DNA from: an uncultured Bacteroidia bacterium
Lineage (GTDB): Bacteria; Bacteroidota; Bacteroidia; Bacteroidales; UBA932
Length of the DNA stretch: 64,000 nucleotides
NCBI GenBank assembly: GCA_902801205.1
Contig: CADCHE010000012.1
Coordinates: 45,441-109,440 of the forward strand
Reading direction: 5' to 3'
The notes beneath the pieces are model-generated. The model saw only the letters and a program-made list of their open reading frames with translations, ran no database searches and was not told the origin of the DNA. Of the stretch, positions 1 to 8,673 are shown one piece after another; the stretch's first letter is position 1, and every line of letters begins with the position of its first letter. The translations under genes and the position numbers were made by a program.

Positions 1-875
1 TGAGGACGATACTTCACGGTTTTTCCTCTCTGCTTGACAAACGACATCGAGCGGACGATGCCGGCAATCTGAGCCTCAGAATACAAAGCCAAATAATACT
101 TATAGTCAGCATACGCATCAGCGTTGAGATACGCATTCGTGTCTATTTGCAAAGACGGCGGCAATGCAACGCGAAACTGCGTCGGTTCTGCCTTAAGGCT
201 CCTGAACAGGTTGGCATAGTACTCGTCCCACACATAGCACTCGTCGTAGTGGAAGTACGCATCACGTATGAACCACAGCTTTTCACCGTGCATAATGTCA
301 ATGTGCTTGACGGCATACCGATGGCAATAGGCCGTGAGGATTGAACTGCTGAAAGAGAACTCACCAAACTCAATCATCACACTCGGCGAGTGACGCCTGA
401 TCATATCGCTGTAACGCACCACGTTCATCATCGCCTTCAAGACAAAATAAGGATGATGCGGGCTTCTTGCGACCAATCTCAGAAAGAAACCTATATCGCG
501 TAATGACATAGAAGAAGATTCATTCCAATAACGGCCGTCGGGCTGGTAATTGTTCTTCACGACAAGCGGAATCACCTCTTCCATCCCCTTCTTCTCGATA
601 ATTGCTTTCACTGGCTCTCCCTGCCTTACGAACAGTCCCTTGAAAAGATTGAGCAACACCATCAAAGGCACCAACAAGGCAGCTGAGACATTGAACAGCA
701 CGACCTTCCACTTGGGCACAAAGAAATTCTGGCAGAGGTACTGTTTGAAGCCTCTGTCAATATCGTCTTTGGCTTCCCCCAAGGAATTCAGGAAGGACTC
801 CTGCTCTCCCAAAGAAACCTGAAACTGGCTCTTGTCGCCCCGCTGTAGAAAACGAAGTATCTTAAAGTAATTCAT
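1..875 (-). CDS. Partial polysaccharide-locus protein, possible glycosyltransferase (3' end outside window)
   Basis: I translated this reading frame directly: it is open from an ATG at 873-875 to the left edge, giving 291 residues with no stop. Its first 14 bases overlap the end of the upstream GT4 gene, so translation is probably coupled. Residues about 57-78 form one hydrophobic segment, suggesting a monotopic membrane protein. Later parts have HGEKL (about 196-200) and YVWDEYY (about 214-220). A His-Gly followed by an acidic/Tyr-Trp cluster recalls capsule and teichoic-acid type GT-B glycosyltransferases, but I do not recognise the family. Position at the distal end of the capsule operon supports a role in repeat-unit assembly or modification. 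Base composition is AT-rich like its neighbours. Confidence 0.7.
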   Translation of the reverse strand, partial: MNYFKILRFLQRGDKSQFQVSLGEQESFLNSLGEAKDDIDRGFKQYLCQNFFVPKWKVVLFNVSAALLVPLMVLLNLFKGLFVRQGEPVKAIIEKKGMEEVIPLVVKNNYQPDGRYWNESSSMSLRDIGFFLRLVARSPHHPYFVLKAMMNVVRYSDMIRRHSPSVMIEFGEFSFSSSILTAYCHRYAVKHIDIMHGEKLWFIRDAYFHYDECYVWDEYYANLFRSLKAEPTQFRVALPPSLQIDTNAYLNADAYADYKYYLALYSEAQIAGIVRSMSFVKQRGKTVKYRP

Positions 876-2118
876 CCTGCTGCAAATTGGTATAGACGGT
901 CACATAGTTCCGGGCCATTGAATCATTGTTAAATTTCTGCGAGTAGCCCTCAATGGCCTTTTTCTCCCAGTTCGATTCTAAAAGTTTCTCTAGCGCAGAG
1001 GCAACTGACGTGTTGTCTCTGTTCTCAATGGGAACGACTGCACAAGCATCATATATGTCTTCAAAAGCGTCCATATCTTTGAACATTGCACACGGAACGC
1101 CAAAGTGCATTCCTTCTATGAGACTCAGTCCAAAGCCCTCGGCAACGCTCAGAAGGACTACGCCATCCGCCTCCCTATAGTAATCTGCTATAGTCTCCTT
1201 AGGCACATTCCCGCAGAGCACAAGATGGTCTGCAAACGGACTCTCTTTGACAGCCTTCTCAAAACTACCGTCCTGGGAGGGTCTGCCGCAGAACAGCACC
1301 CAAGTATTTCTACGAATACGCTCGGGCAGCAAGGCGTAAACCTTGACCATCTGTTGCTGGTTTTTGTTCACGCTGATGTTCCCCACATAAAGCAGGATTT
1401 TTCCGTCTTGGGGAATGTTATATATTTCTCTGATAGTTGCCCCATTCCTTTTGTTTTCGCTGCTCATGTATCTGCCGAAAAAGAATGAGTTGCAGACGAC
1501 CGCTATATTCGGGCAGTCCTTCACCCCGTAGGTCTTCTCGATGATGCGCTTCATTCCCGTACTAATCACCGTGATGGGGATTTCTCCTTTCGCTACCCGT
1601 TGGAGGAAATTGCGTTCGTATTGTTTGCCGGCAAGTTCCAGTCGCACGGTGTCGGAGAAGGAATTCAGACCGTGAAGCGTGACCACGTATTTTTGTCCAC
1701 AGCGCTCACACACTTGCATCCAGAGTTCTGTCGAGAAACCGCAGCCGTGAATATGTACGACATCGTATTTATTCTTTTTGATGAGTTTACGCAGGTATCC
1801 TGTCATCAGCCAATAATAGGCGACTCGGACAAAGACGCGAGCGGACATCTTGTATTGTTTTCGTAGTTGTATCAGGCAGCTCAGTGGTAAACACGAAAAC
1901 AGATTCAGTAGATAACCGGACAGAGACCTTTTCAAGAACTTCACGCCGGCCATTTCAAACGCTGCTCCACGTGTATCGGTGGTCAGGACTTCCACGTCTT
2001 CCAGCTTCCCGACAGCCTTGGCGATGTCCATAACCATATATCCGAAGCCTGTCTTGTTGCGTTCAAACTTCGAGTTCCCGTCGATGGTTACGTAGGGGGT
2101 GAGCATTAATATTCTCAT
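862..2118 (-). CDS. GT4-family glycosyltransferase
   Basis: A 418-residue GT-B protein expected to transfer a sugar from an activated nucleotide donor onto the lipid-linked repeat unit at the cytoplasmic face of the inner membrane. The N-terminal half has the Rossmann-like acceptor domain with VVHIHGCG near residue 120 and VVTLHGLNSF near 145. The C-terminal half has LYVGNISVNKNQ near 240 and the donor-site E-x7-E element in AEGFGLSLIEGM near 330, typical of retaining GT4 enzymes. The start has the usual RILMLTPYV strand. It lies 13 bases after the deacetylase-like gene and overlaps the next gene by 14 bases. Sugar specificity cannot be read from sequence. Family assignment is firm. Confidence 0.88.
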   Translation of the reverse strand: MRILMLTPYVTIDGNSKFERNKTGFGYMVMDIAKAVGKLEDVEVLTTDTRGAAFEMAGVKFLKRSLSGYLLNLFSCLPLSCLIQLRKQYKMSARVFVRVAYYWLMTGYLRKLIKKNKYDVVHIHGCGFSTELWMQVCERCGQKYVVTLHGLNSFSDTVRLELAGKQYERNFLQRVAKGEIPITVISTGMKRIIEKTYGVKDCPNIAVVCNSFFFGRYMSSENKRNGATIREIYNIPQDGKILLYVGNISVNKNQQQMVKVYALLPERIRRNTWVLFCGRPSQDGSFEKAVKESPFADHLVLCGNVPKETIADYYREADGVVLLSVAEGFGLSLIEGMHFGVPCAMFKDMDAFEDIYDACAVVPIENRDNTSVASALEKLLESNWEKKAIEGYSQKFNNDSMARNYVTVYTNLQQDELL

Positions 2119-2131
2119 TGTCAGAAACGCA

Positions 2132-2938
2132 TTACTTCAGGACATCGGACAACTTAGCAGGAACAGCTCCTTGTTCACGGGCAAACGCTACGAAACGAAT
2201 CAGTTCCTGTAGCTCAGAAGGATGGTCGCGCAAATGCCAATAATGAACATTTACGGCCATTGGATAGCCATGCTTCTCACAATAGCAATACATCTTGACC
2301 AGATAGTCATAACCTTGTAGCGTGCATGCATTCATTTCACGGTGATCACCGTAATCCATCACCCCTGGATAAGGCAATCCAACAAACCAACGACTCCACC
2401 ATCTGCGCACATAATTATAGACCGATCGAAAGGAGACATCGCGGTCAAAGGTTATAGGGATAATACCCGAATAATTCATTCCATTTGCTGCTATAGCACG
2501 AATACCATAACGTGATATTTTGTTGCTTGGAGCGACGAATACAGAGACTGGATAGGCAAAGAGTTGTGACATTCTGCTCCGATATTCGCAAATTTTGTCT
2601 TCCAGATCCGGTTCATCTCGCCACTGCATCTCGGCTAGTCGTTTACCGTCATCTACCTTGTAAGAATGTGTAATACCATGAAGCAGAATGTCTGCAAGTC
2701 CATGAGACGCCAAATTAGACAAATAATCCACCAACGGATTATTCTTACCGATCCATTGCGGCACAGTATTTCCCTTTGTCTCTGGGCAGGCCGCTTTTGT
2801 AGATATATCCATCACCATAGGTATTGCAGCAAACGAAATCGGAAAACCATTAAACTCTTCCGCAGCATATACCTCTCTCAAATCATTTGGACATGTGAAG
2901 TAAGATACATCATCGTCTCTAATTATCAGTTTTACCAT
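2132..2938 (-). CDS. Polysaccharide deacetylase-like protein (NodB/DUF2334-type fold)
   Basis: A 268-residue protein with the hallmarks of the carbohydrate esterase 4 superfamily: an N-terminal IIRDDDVSYF carrying the acidic metal/base pair, and LLHGITHSY near residue 95 giving the metal-binding His-x3-His. HYWHLRDH near the end may supply a further active-site His. These are diagnostic of NodB/DUF2334-like domains, which remove acetyl groups from N- or O-acetylated sugars. No signal peptide is visible, so it probably acts in the cytoplasm on a precursor or lipid-linked intermediate. Its first 20 bases overlap the end of the flippase gene. Superfamily placement is good; substrate is unknown. 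Confidence 0.75.
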   Translation of the reverse strand: MVKLIIRDDDVSYFTCPNDLREVYAAEEFNGFPISFAAIPMVMDISTKAACPETKGNTVPQWIGKNNPLVDYLSNLASHGLADILLHGITHSYKVDDGKRLAEMQWRDEPDLEDKICEYRSRMSQLFAYPVSVFVAPSNKISRYGIRAIAANGMNYSGIIPITFDRDVSFRSVYNYVRRWWSRWFVGLPYPGVMDYGDHREMNACTLQGYDYLVKMYCYCEKHGYPMAVNVHYWHLRDHPSELQELIRFVAFAREQGAVPAKLSDVLK

Positions 2939-4358
2939 GATTAAATAATATTCTGTTTAAATACCCTTTCGACTCATTCAACGCAAATGTTATGACAGGC
3001 CAGACTCTCTTGATATTTAGGAAAAATAAAACTGCGATACATACGGCAGCCCAATAATACATGGATATACAAACAAAGTATGATTCTACAATTAAAACTA
3101 AACCCTGCATTATTGAAATAATAGTACCTAATGATAAGCGCAAATATTTATTAACCGCCAATCTTCTTACCAACCAAATCATAAAATATCCCAACATAGT
3201 GGCTATGGCCACTATTATTACCCCATACTTTTTCAGGAACAAAACAGTAAATACTATTGAAACAACCGCTCCAAAGATAGTGGATACAAATTGCATAGTA
3301 TTCTTTCTTTCTGCCGAAAATACTGAACCCAAAAAGCCGACCATTGCCCCCCAAAAAACAGAGATAAAAAGGAATGGCGTAACATACCAATAATCCGAGA
3401 ACTCGCCCGATAGGAGAATGACAGCTATTGGCTTAGCGAGAATAATAAAGACCGACGTCATAATAATGACGACCGCAAAATAGCGTCCGTGCATTGCATT
3501 TATAAACGCTTTTGTCTCATCGCTTTCATAATTTTTAAGGGCAGATAAAAGCCATGCTTGTGCAAAAATATCACACAAGACGGTTAAAATGGAAGGAATT
3601 CTCAAAGTAGCAGAATAAATACCGACCGCTGAAACACCAATATAGGCAAGCATGATGTATCTGTTAACACTACTCAATGCCCACCAGCTCAAAGAATTCG
3701 GGACGAGCGGAATGGAATACTTAAGCATTTGTGATTGCAATCCTGGTATTCCTCTCTGCGTCTTACTTATGGCGGATTTACATGAAAGCGCCATATAGCC
3801 GGCAGTGACATACTCACAAAATGTGTACGAAAGAAGGTAACCCAAAATGCCCAGTTTAAATACCAACAAAAACAAGAGATTCAACGACACTACCAATCCG
3901 GTCCCCATTAGGCCTGCCGTGGCCGACACCTTAACTTTACCTATTCCTCGGGCGAACTTATGGAATAATTGTGACAAAGAATGCCCAATGAACATTACGG
4001 GGATAAACAACACATATGGGCCTAATGAAAAGAAAAACGGAACATATAGGAATGATACACCGAGTATAATGTTAATGACAGAGCCAATAATAGTAATCCG
4101 AATACCAACACTTAAGACCTGAGAAGGGTCTATGTCTTTTAAAAAGCAAAACCGCAGAACCGCCTCCGAAATCATGCATGTAAGGACTGGATACAACAGA
4201 TGAGCAGTGGTTTGGACCATATCAGATACCCCATACTCTTCTGTCGTAAGAACAGCTGTGTACAACGGTACCATCAAGAACACGATGATTTTTGACCCCA
4301 TGTTCGCGATAGTAAACAATACAGAATTCGATATAAGCTCTTTAACGCGTCCGTTCAT
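2919..4358 (-). CDS. wzx: Polysaccharide flippase (Wzx-type, MOP superfamily)
   Basis: A 479-residue, very hydrophobic protein with about 12-14 membrane segments. It begins with the characteristic RVKELISNSVLFTIAN stretch and has SIPLVPNSLSWWALSSVNR near the middle, as in O-antigen and capsule flippases of the MOP superfamily. The inferred role is to move undecaprenyl-pyrophosphate-linked repeat units from the cytoplasmic to the periplasmic face of the inner membrane. It overlaps the polymerase gene upstream by 17 bases and the deacetylase gene downstream by 20, the dense packing expected of a co-translated Wzx/Wzy module. Composition is AT-rich, in line with an exchangeable segment. Confidence 0.88.
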   Translation of the reverse strand: MNGRVKELISNSVLFTIANMGSKIIVFLMVPLYTAVLTTEEYGVSDMVQTTAHLLYPVLTCMISEAVLRFCFLKDIDPSQVLSVGIRITIIGSVINIILGVSFLYVPFFFSLGPYVLFIPVMFIGHSLSQLFHKFARGIGKVKVSATAGLMGTGLVVSLNLLFLLVFKLGILGYLLSYTFCEYVTAGYMALSCKSAISKTQRGIPGLQSQMLKYSIPLVPNSLSWWALSSVNRYIMLAYIGVSAVGIYSATLRIPSILTVLCDIFAQAWLLSALKNYESDETKAFINAMHGRYFAVVIIMTSVFIILAKPIAVILLSGEFSDYWYVTPFLFISVFWGAMVGFLGSVFSAERKNTMQFVSTIFGAVVSIVFTVLFLKKYGVIIVAIATMLGYFMIWLVRRLAVNKYLRLSLGTIISIMQGLVLIVESYFVCISMYYWAAVCIAVLFFLNIKRVWPVITFALNESKGYLNRILFNHGKTDN

Positions 4359-5520
4359 AGTTTAACAGATATGCCAGAATGAATACCCATTCATATCCCC
4401 AGCTACTTCCCAAGACAACCGATTGTGAAAAAAGAGCGACTACCAGGACATATAGGTATGGTCGAAGTGGTTCACATCGTTTTATTACCCTAACATACAT
4501 TAGCAGCACCAGAATTAGTCCAAGAACACCATATTTGACAAGGATTCTCCAAAAATCGGAAACAAACAGACTGCCACTCTTAAGGAAAATTAATTTCCCT
4601 GTATTAATTTCAGGATGCTTAAGCAAAAAGTCATTTATATTTGCTGCGTCAGCACCTAATATTAGATACTCTCCAGGTGTAGCAGCCACAAGGTTTGGGC
4701 CGTTCATAATACGCTGACTGCTCATAATCTCAGTATTCTCCATCTTATCAACACCTTGGGAGAAATACTCCATATTAAATAGCGAATAGCCCAAAGCCAC
4801 CGCCAATATCAACAATAAGGCTTTATGATACCATTTCAAACTTCCTCGAATGAAAAAAACAGCCAGTAACACTACTACGAAGATGATACCATTGGTGGAG
4901 GAGGACAGAAAAAGCGACAAGGCATAAATAGAGCCCATAACGAAGTTTCTTTCCGACAAACATAAAAACAAAGGGATTACCATGAATGTTGCATAGCTCG
5001 AGGGCTCCCAGAAAAAAGATGTAGGACGGAATATATCCTCAAAGGCACGGCTCGACATATCTTGAGCAGGAAATAACGGAAGCGTGAGAGGATGAATGGA
5101 GCTGACATTACCGCTAATAATCAGCATATAGTGATAGAAAAGACCTCCAAGACATAATAATGCTACCCAATGAAACGAGCCAACAAGTTTTTGATAGTTA
5201 ACTGCAGACACTACTATAGGTATGGATATGGCAATAATTAGACTAGACATTACATCACCTATCATATAAGTGGGCATCCCTGCAAAGAACACATAAACTA
5301 TCAGTTCATGTAATGCGTAAAAAACCGTTAGTATTGTAAGTGGTTTAAACCAAATAGTCTTGGGGTTCTTCACGAAAGCTATCACGTCCAATAGTAAGAA
5401 CATGACAAAGTTCATATGAACTATGCCCCATGCATACTGGGAAATGATAGGATATAGTGCAACTAACAACTCAAACACACCTACTTCGTTTAGGTGTAAT
5501 GTTTGAAATAGTTTCTTCAT
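4342..5520 (-). CDS. wzy: O-antigen/capsule polymerase (Wzy-like)
   Basis: A 392-residue membrane protein with about ten hydrophobic segments and one longer polar stretch (about residues 270-310) that would be the periplasmic loop. RPTSFFWEPSSYATFM near residue 165 matches the pattern seen around the conserved Arg/Glu region of Wzy-like polymerases, although these proteins are very divergent. The inferred role is to join lipid-linked repeat units in the periplasm, supplied by the adjacent Wzx and length-controlled by Wzc upstream in the operon. It starts 2 bases after the pyruvyltransferase fusion stops and overlaps wzx by 17 bases. The call relies on topology, this motif and neighbours. Confidence 0.8.
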   Translation of the reverse strand: MKKLFQTLHLNEVGVFELLVALYPIISQYAWGIVHMNFVMFLLLDVIAFVKNPKTIWFKPLTILTVFYALHELIVYVFFAGMPTYMIGDVMSSLIIAISIPIVVSAVNYQKLVGSFHWVALLCLGGLFYHYMLIISGNVSSIHPLTLPLFPAQDMSSRAFEDIFRPTSFFWEPSSYATFMVIPLFLCLSERNFVMGSIYALSLFLSSSTNGIIFVVVLLAVFFIRGSLKWYHKALLLILAVALGYSLFNMEYFSQGVDKMENTEIMSSQRIMNGPNLVAATPGEYLILGADAANINDFLLKHPEINTGKLIFLKSGSLFVSDFWRILVKYGVLGLILVLLMYVRVIKRCEPLRPYLYVLVVALFSQSVVLGSSWGYEWVFILAYLLNYERTR

Positions 5521-5522
5521 TC

Positions 5523-7856
5523 CTACTTAATTTTCTTAATGATTCTTATTAGCTCACGACCGATAGCAGTGGACTTGATACTTTTGCTGGCATGTGAGAT
5601 TTTAATACTTTTCTTCACTTTCTCTATCTCTGTGTCCACTAAAGAAGACGCCTTCGAGTTATACCCGCCATTTGAATAAGCTTTAGCAAAAGACTCTTTA
5701 GAGGCATTGGGCACCATTGGATGCGACAACTGCCCATTTCTTCGGACAAGATCCTCAGTATTAATCGAACGCGAAACAATCCTGTCAGCAATAGATGCAA
5801 AAGCAGCAGCACCTGCTTCAGTATTAACCATTACCATAGAAAATCCTTTAATCGCAATACCCACCATGGCCGCATAGCGACCATCACTATCCCAAAAATC
5901 TCCAAGCGTTATATCGCTTACACGTTCAGGGCGGGCATAATGACACTGGTAGCAGTTTTCGCGATAATAAATACCGCATAGAAAACCAGCGATGTAGCGG
6001 CTTGAAGGATAGTATTCTGAATATTTCTCTTTCCCGTCAGAATCAGATAAACGCACACCATAGCGGCTTTTTCCACTTACGTCTTTGATGCGGAACTGAA
6101 CTGAAAGGTCTTCCTTTTTCAACATCGGGTACTCACTAGAAACAATATCGTTGAATATCTGTTGAGAAGGGACACCGTGGCAAACAAAATCGACGGTCAG
6201 AAGATTCTCATAACTGCGACCAAGATAAGTCTTTACCCCAGCAACCTGACAAGGAGTACCTACGAAAAGAACTTTAAGCCCATTCTTAAGGTCGGCTTTT
6301 ATTTGAGGCATGATGCCTCGCATATCACTCAACACATATTTGCTTCCTTTTAAGCGTAAGACATCTATCTCCTTGTCAATACGAATGTGTCTAATATGGG
6401 TTGCCTGTTCAGATGTGCAGCCATACACAACCCCGCCCTGCGAAATAATTCGCTTTGAAAGAACTGATGCCAACCCGCCTGAAGTAGAAGATAAACACTC
6501 CGACTCTTGAATTGCAGTAGCAACATAAGAGTTCACTGGTTTTCGCAATTCTGGCTGGTAAATGTTGTGACAAACTTTTTCGCATAGGCCACAGTTAACA
6601 CACTTTGTCAAATCCTTTTGAGGGTAACGGAAGCCCATCAGATCCGACCGTACCTGAATTGCATTGTGAGCACATATAGAAGAGCAGGCGGTACAATCAG
6701 TGCATTCGTTGGCCGGACAGATTCTCCTATCAATGAGTGCCTTCTGAAGAAATGCAATAGATTTATTTCTTAATTCTTCAAGTTTAATGCTTGCTGAAGA
6801 GTAATCTACATCAGAGAAATCGATATATCCAGGAGAATCGTAAAGCCTGTCTTCTAAGCCTATTTTCGATAAGATATCATACAAACGCGAGTTATCGGAT
6901 GCCGTATTTCCCCCCTCAATCTTTGTAAATGAATAGAATGATTTACGATAATTGATAGCAAAAGCCGTACCGTGGAAAGAATCCGTAAGCACAAGACGCG
7001 CATCGCGTATCAAGCCGAGGAATTCGCGAGGTCCGGTTTTGGGCAGCAAATTATTACCTTCTCCTACATCACGCCAACTTACGGGGATAAAGTATAGAGG
7101 AAGTCCTAATGCAACCGACAACTGTTTGGCGATTACTCTGTAATATGGCCTATCGCCAATAAAATAGCAAAGGATATATGGGGTCTTTATCCCCGGCGTG
7201 GTAGCCAGTATATTCCAATCGTTGCCCGTAAGCAAAAAGGTGGGATCGAGCACATTGACTATTTCTTTGCCCTTTACACAGTCTGAAAGAACCTTCTGTC
7301 CTATTGACTCCCGGCAACTAATAGCATCATATTGCTGGAGATAGTAATTAATCTGGTCTGATTCGGTTTTCTGTAAACTGGCAACACCAATGCTTGGAGC
7401 GTATGCTATCTTACGGGCAGACACTGGAGCAAATCGCAAAAACATCGCTGGATGAAGCCCTATCTTTGGAGACCATGTCTGATCGGATCCCGTAACATAG
7501 ATGTCGTAATCTAACTTTTCTCTTTTTAATTCAGGATAGGAGTTGAAAGTCTGGCTGCTGACCTTCAATGAACTGTCGAAGAATTCGTCAAAGAAGGGCC
7601 TCTTCTCCTTAAAAACTGAATCATATTTCTTCAAACGATATACACGCTCCCTCTCTCTGATATATACCCCCATCCTGCGAATACGAAGCATAACAAGTTG
7701 TACCCGAGATAACTTCTTTTCGTTGTGAGCACGGAAGTCAATTATTTCCGAATCATAATCGCCAAGGCTCTCTATGGCTTTCTGCAACGCATAAGCTTGC
7801 AGGACTGTGCCATAGTTATAGTAATGGTGATATGTTATTATACCAACTTTCTTCAT
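5523..7856 (-). CDS. Fusion: polysaccharide pyruvyl transferase plus ferredoxin/FrhB-type domain
   Basis: A 777-residue two-part protein. Residues about 1-340 form a polysaccharide pyruvyl transferase domain (YNYGTVLQAYAL at the start, YVTGSDQTWSP near 135, DSFHGTAFAINY near 295), a family that adds pyruvyl ketals from phosphoenolpyruvate to sugars. Two four-cysteine iron-sulfur motifs follow (CTDCTACSSIC near 382, CVNCGLCEKVC near 419). The rest resembles the F420-hydrogenase beta subunit (FrhB) with SSTSGGLASVLS, GTPCQVAGV near 530 and ENCYQCHYARPERVSDIT near 632. The two families often sit side by side in EPS loci; here they are one chain. The redox role of the FrhB half in polysaccharide synthesis is not established. 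It starts a tight run with wzy. Confidence 0.88.
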   Translation of the reverse strand: MKKVGIITYHHYYNYGTVLQAYALQKAIESLGDYDSEIIDFRAHNEKKLSRVQLVMLRIRRMGVYIRERERVYRLKKYDSVFKEKRPFFDEFFDSSLKVSSQTFNSYPELKREKLDYDIYVTGSDQTWSPKIGLHPAMFLRFAPVSARKIAYAPSIGVASLQKTESDQINYYLQQYDAISCRESIGQKVLSDCVKGKEIVNVLDPTFLLTGNDWNILATTPGIKTPYILCYFIGDRPYYRVIAKQLSVALGLPLYFIPVSWRDVGEGNNLLPKTGPREFLGLIRDARLVLTDSFHGTAFAINYRKSFYSFTKIEGGNTASDNSRLYDILSKIGLEDRLYDSPGYIDFSDVDYSSASIKLEELRNKSIAFLQKALIDRRICPANECTDCTACSSICAHNAIQVRSDLMGFRYPQKDLTKCVNCGLCEKVCHNIYQPELRKPVNSYVATAIQESECLSSTSGGLASVLSKRIISQGGVVYGCTSEQATHIRHIRIDKEIDVLRLKGSKYVLSDMRGIMPQIKADLKNGLKVLFVGTPCQVAGVKTYLGRSYENLLTVDFVCHGVPSQQIFNDIVSSEYPMLKKEDLSVQFRIKDVSGKSRYGVRLSDSDGKEKYSEYYPSSRYIAGFLCGIYYRENCYQCHYARPERVSDITLGDFWDSDGRYAAMVGIAIKGFSMVMVNTEAGAAAFASIADRIVSRSINTEDLVRRNGQLSHPMVPNASKESFAKAYSNGGYNSKASSLVDTEIEKVKKSIKISHASKSIKSTAIGRELIRIIKKIK

Positions 7857-8011
7857 TATACCATGTTTGGGTTGTAATATGTTTTAACAGCAGAAGACGC
7901 ACCCGTTTTGATTGAACTTTTTATCATATGAGAGATCAGTGTTCTACCGCCTCAAATCCGGTTGCATGTAAAAAACGGATGATATATGTTTTTATGTTAA
8001 CTAACGATTTA

Positions 8012-8581
8012 TTATGCCCAAGCTAATGCCGAATCTATCAATTCAATGATACTCTTACCCGAGGGACGAACATAGCTAATCGATGTAATATCATCTTCGA
8101 CTTGATTACATCCCTGGGCGAAAACGGCTTTCTCCAACAAAGCCGCAATGAGACTGCAAGTATAGGAAAGCGGTTCTGTATATGACCGACCAACTACGAC
8201 AAGTTTCTGTGCCTTCTGCTGGATAGCGGTATCCATCACGACATTGACGGGCTTAAGCAAAGCCGTGCACGCTTCAGCAGGGTCTTCGTCGCACTCTCGC
8301 TCTGACTTTATCGTCGGAGCAGAGAGAACGAAGTCAACCCCATCCATTGCTTCCGCCATATAGGCAGGGTCATTGACATCGCCAATGTAGTACTTCACTC
8401 GGGCAGCAACTGCGGCATCATCTACTTGCAGCCGGTCACGCAACACAGTCAGCCCCTCTTCATCACCACTATAGGCACGCACCTGCACCACTCCCTGCTC
8501 CAGGAAGTGACCCACCACAGCCTCAGTTATCAAACGTCTGCCTCCAATTAGCAGGAGGACTTTGTTGTTGTATTGGGTCAT
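8012..8581 (-). CDS. Degenerate CapD/FlaA1-like sugar-nucleotide dehydratase paralogue
   Basis: A 189-residue protein with the outline of the Rossmann half of a polysaccharide biosynthesis (CapD) dehydratase. GDVNDPAYMAEAMDGVDFVL and the following Asp-Pro-Ala-Glu-Ala and KLVVVG segments align by eye with the same blocks of the family. However, the NAD-binding GxxGxxG is replaced by GGRRLIT, and the catalytic STDKA block and YxxxK are absent. The length is about half that of the intact paralogue at 12144-13352. It is therefore probably catalytically dead: a subunit or regulator, or a decayed gene still open. It lies between the KAP NTPase and the pyruvyltransferase fusion in the AT-rich part of the operon. 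Confidence 0.65.
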   Translation of the reverse strand: MTQYNNKVLLLIGGRRLITEAVVGHFLEQGVVQVRAYSGDEEGLTVLRDRLQVDDAAVAARVKYYIGDVNDPAYMAEAMDGVDFVLSAPTIKSERECDEDPAEACTALLKPVNVVMDTAIQQKAQKLVVVGRSYTEPLSYTCSLIAALLEKAVFAQGCNQVEDDITSISYVRPSGKSIIELIDSALAWA

Positions 8582-8673
8582 ATATTATTGTAAAGTATAT
8601 CGTCTATAGTGTATAGTCAGCTGACTTGGTTTTAAGTTTCAGATTACAAGTCACCCGGATAGCCTATAGGCAA

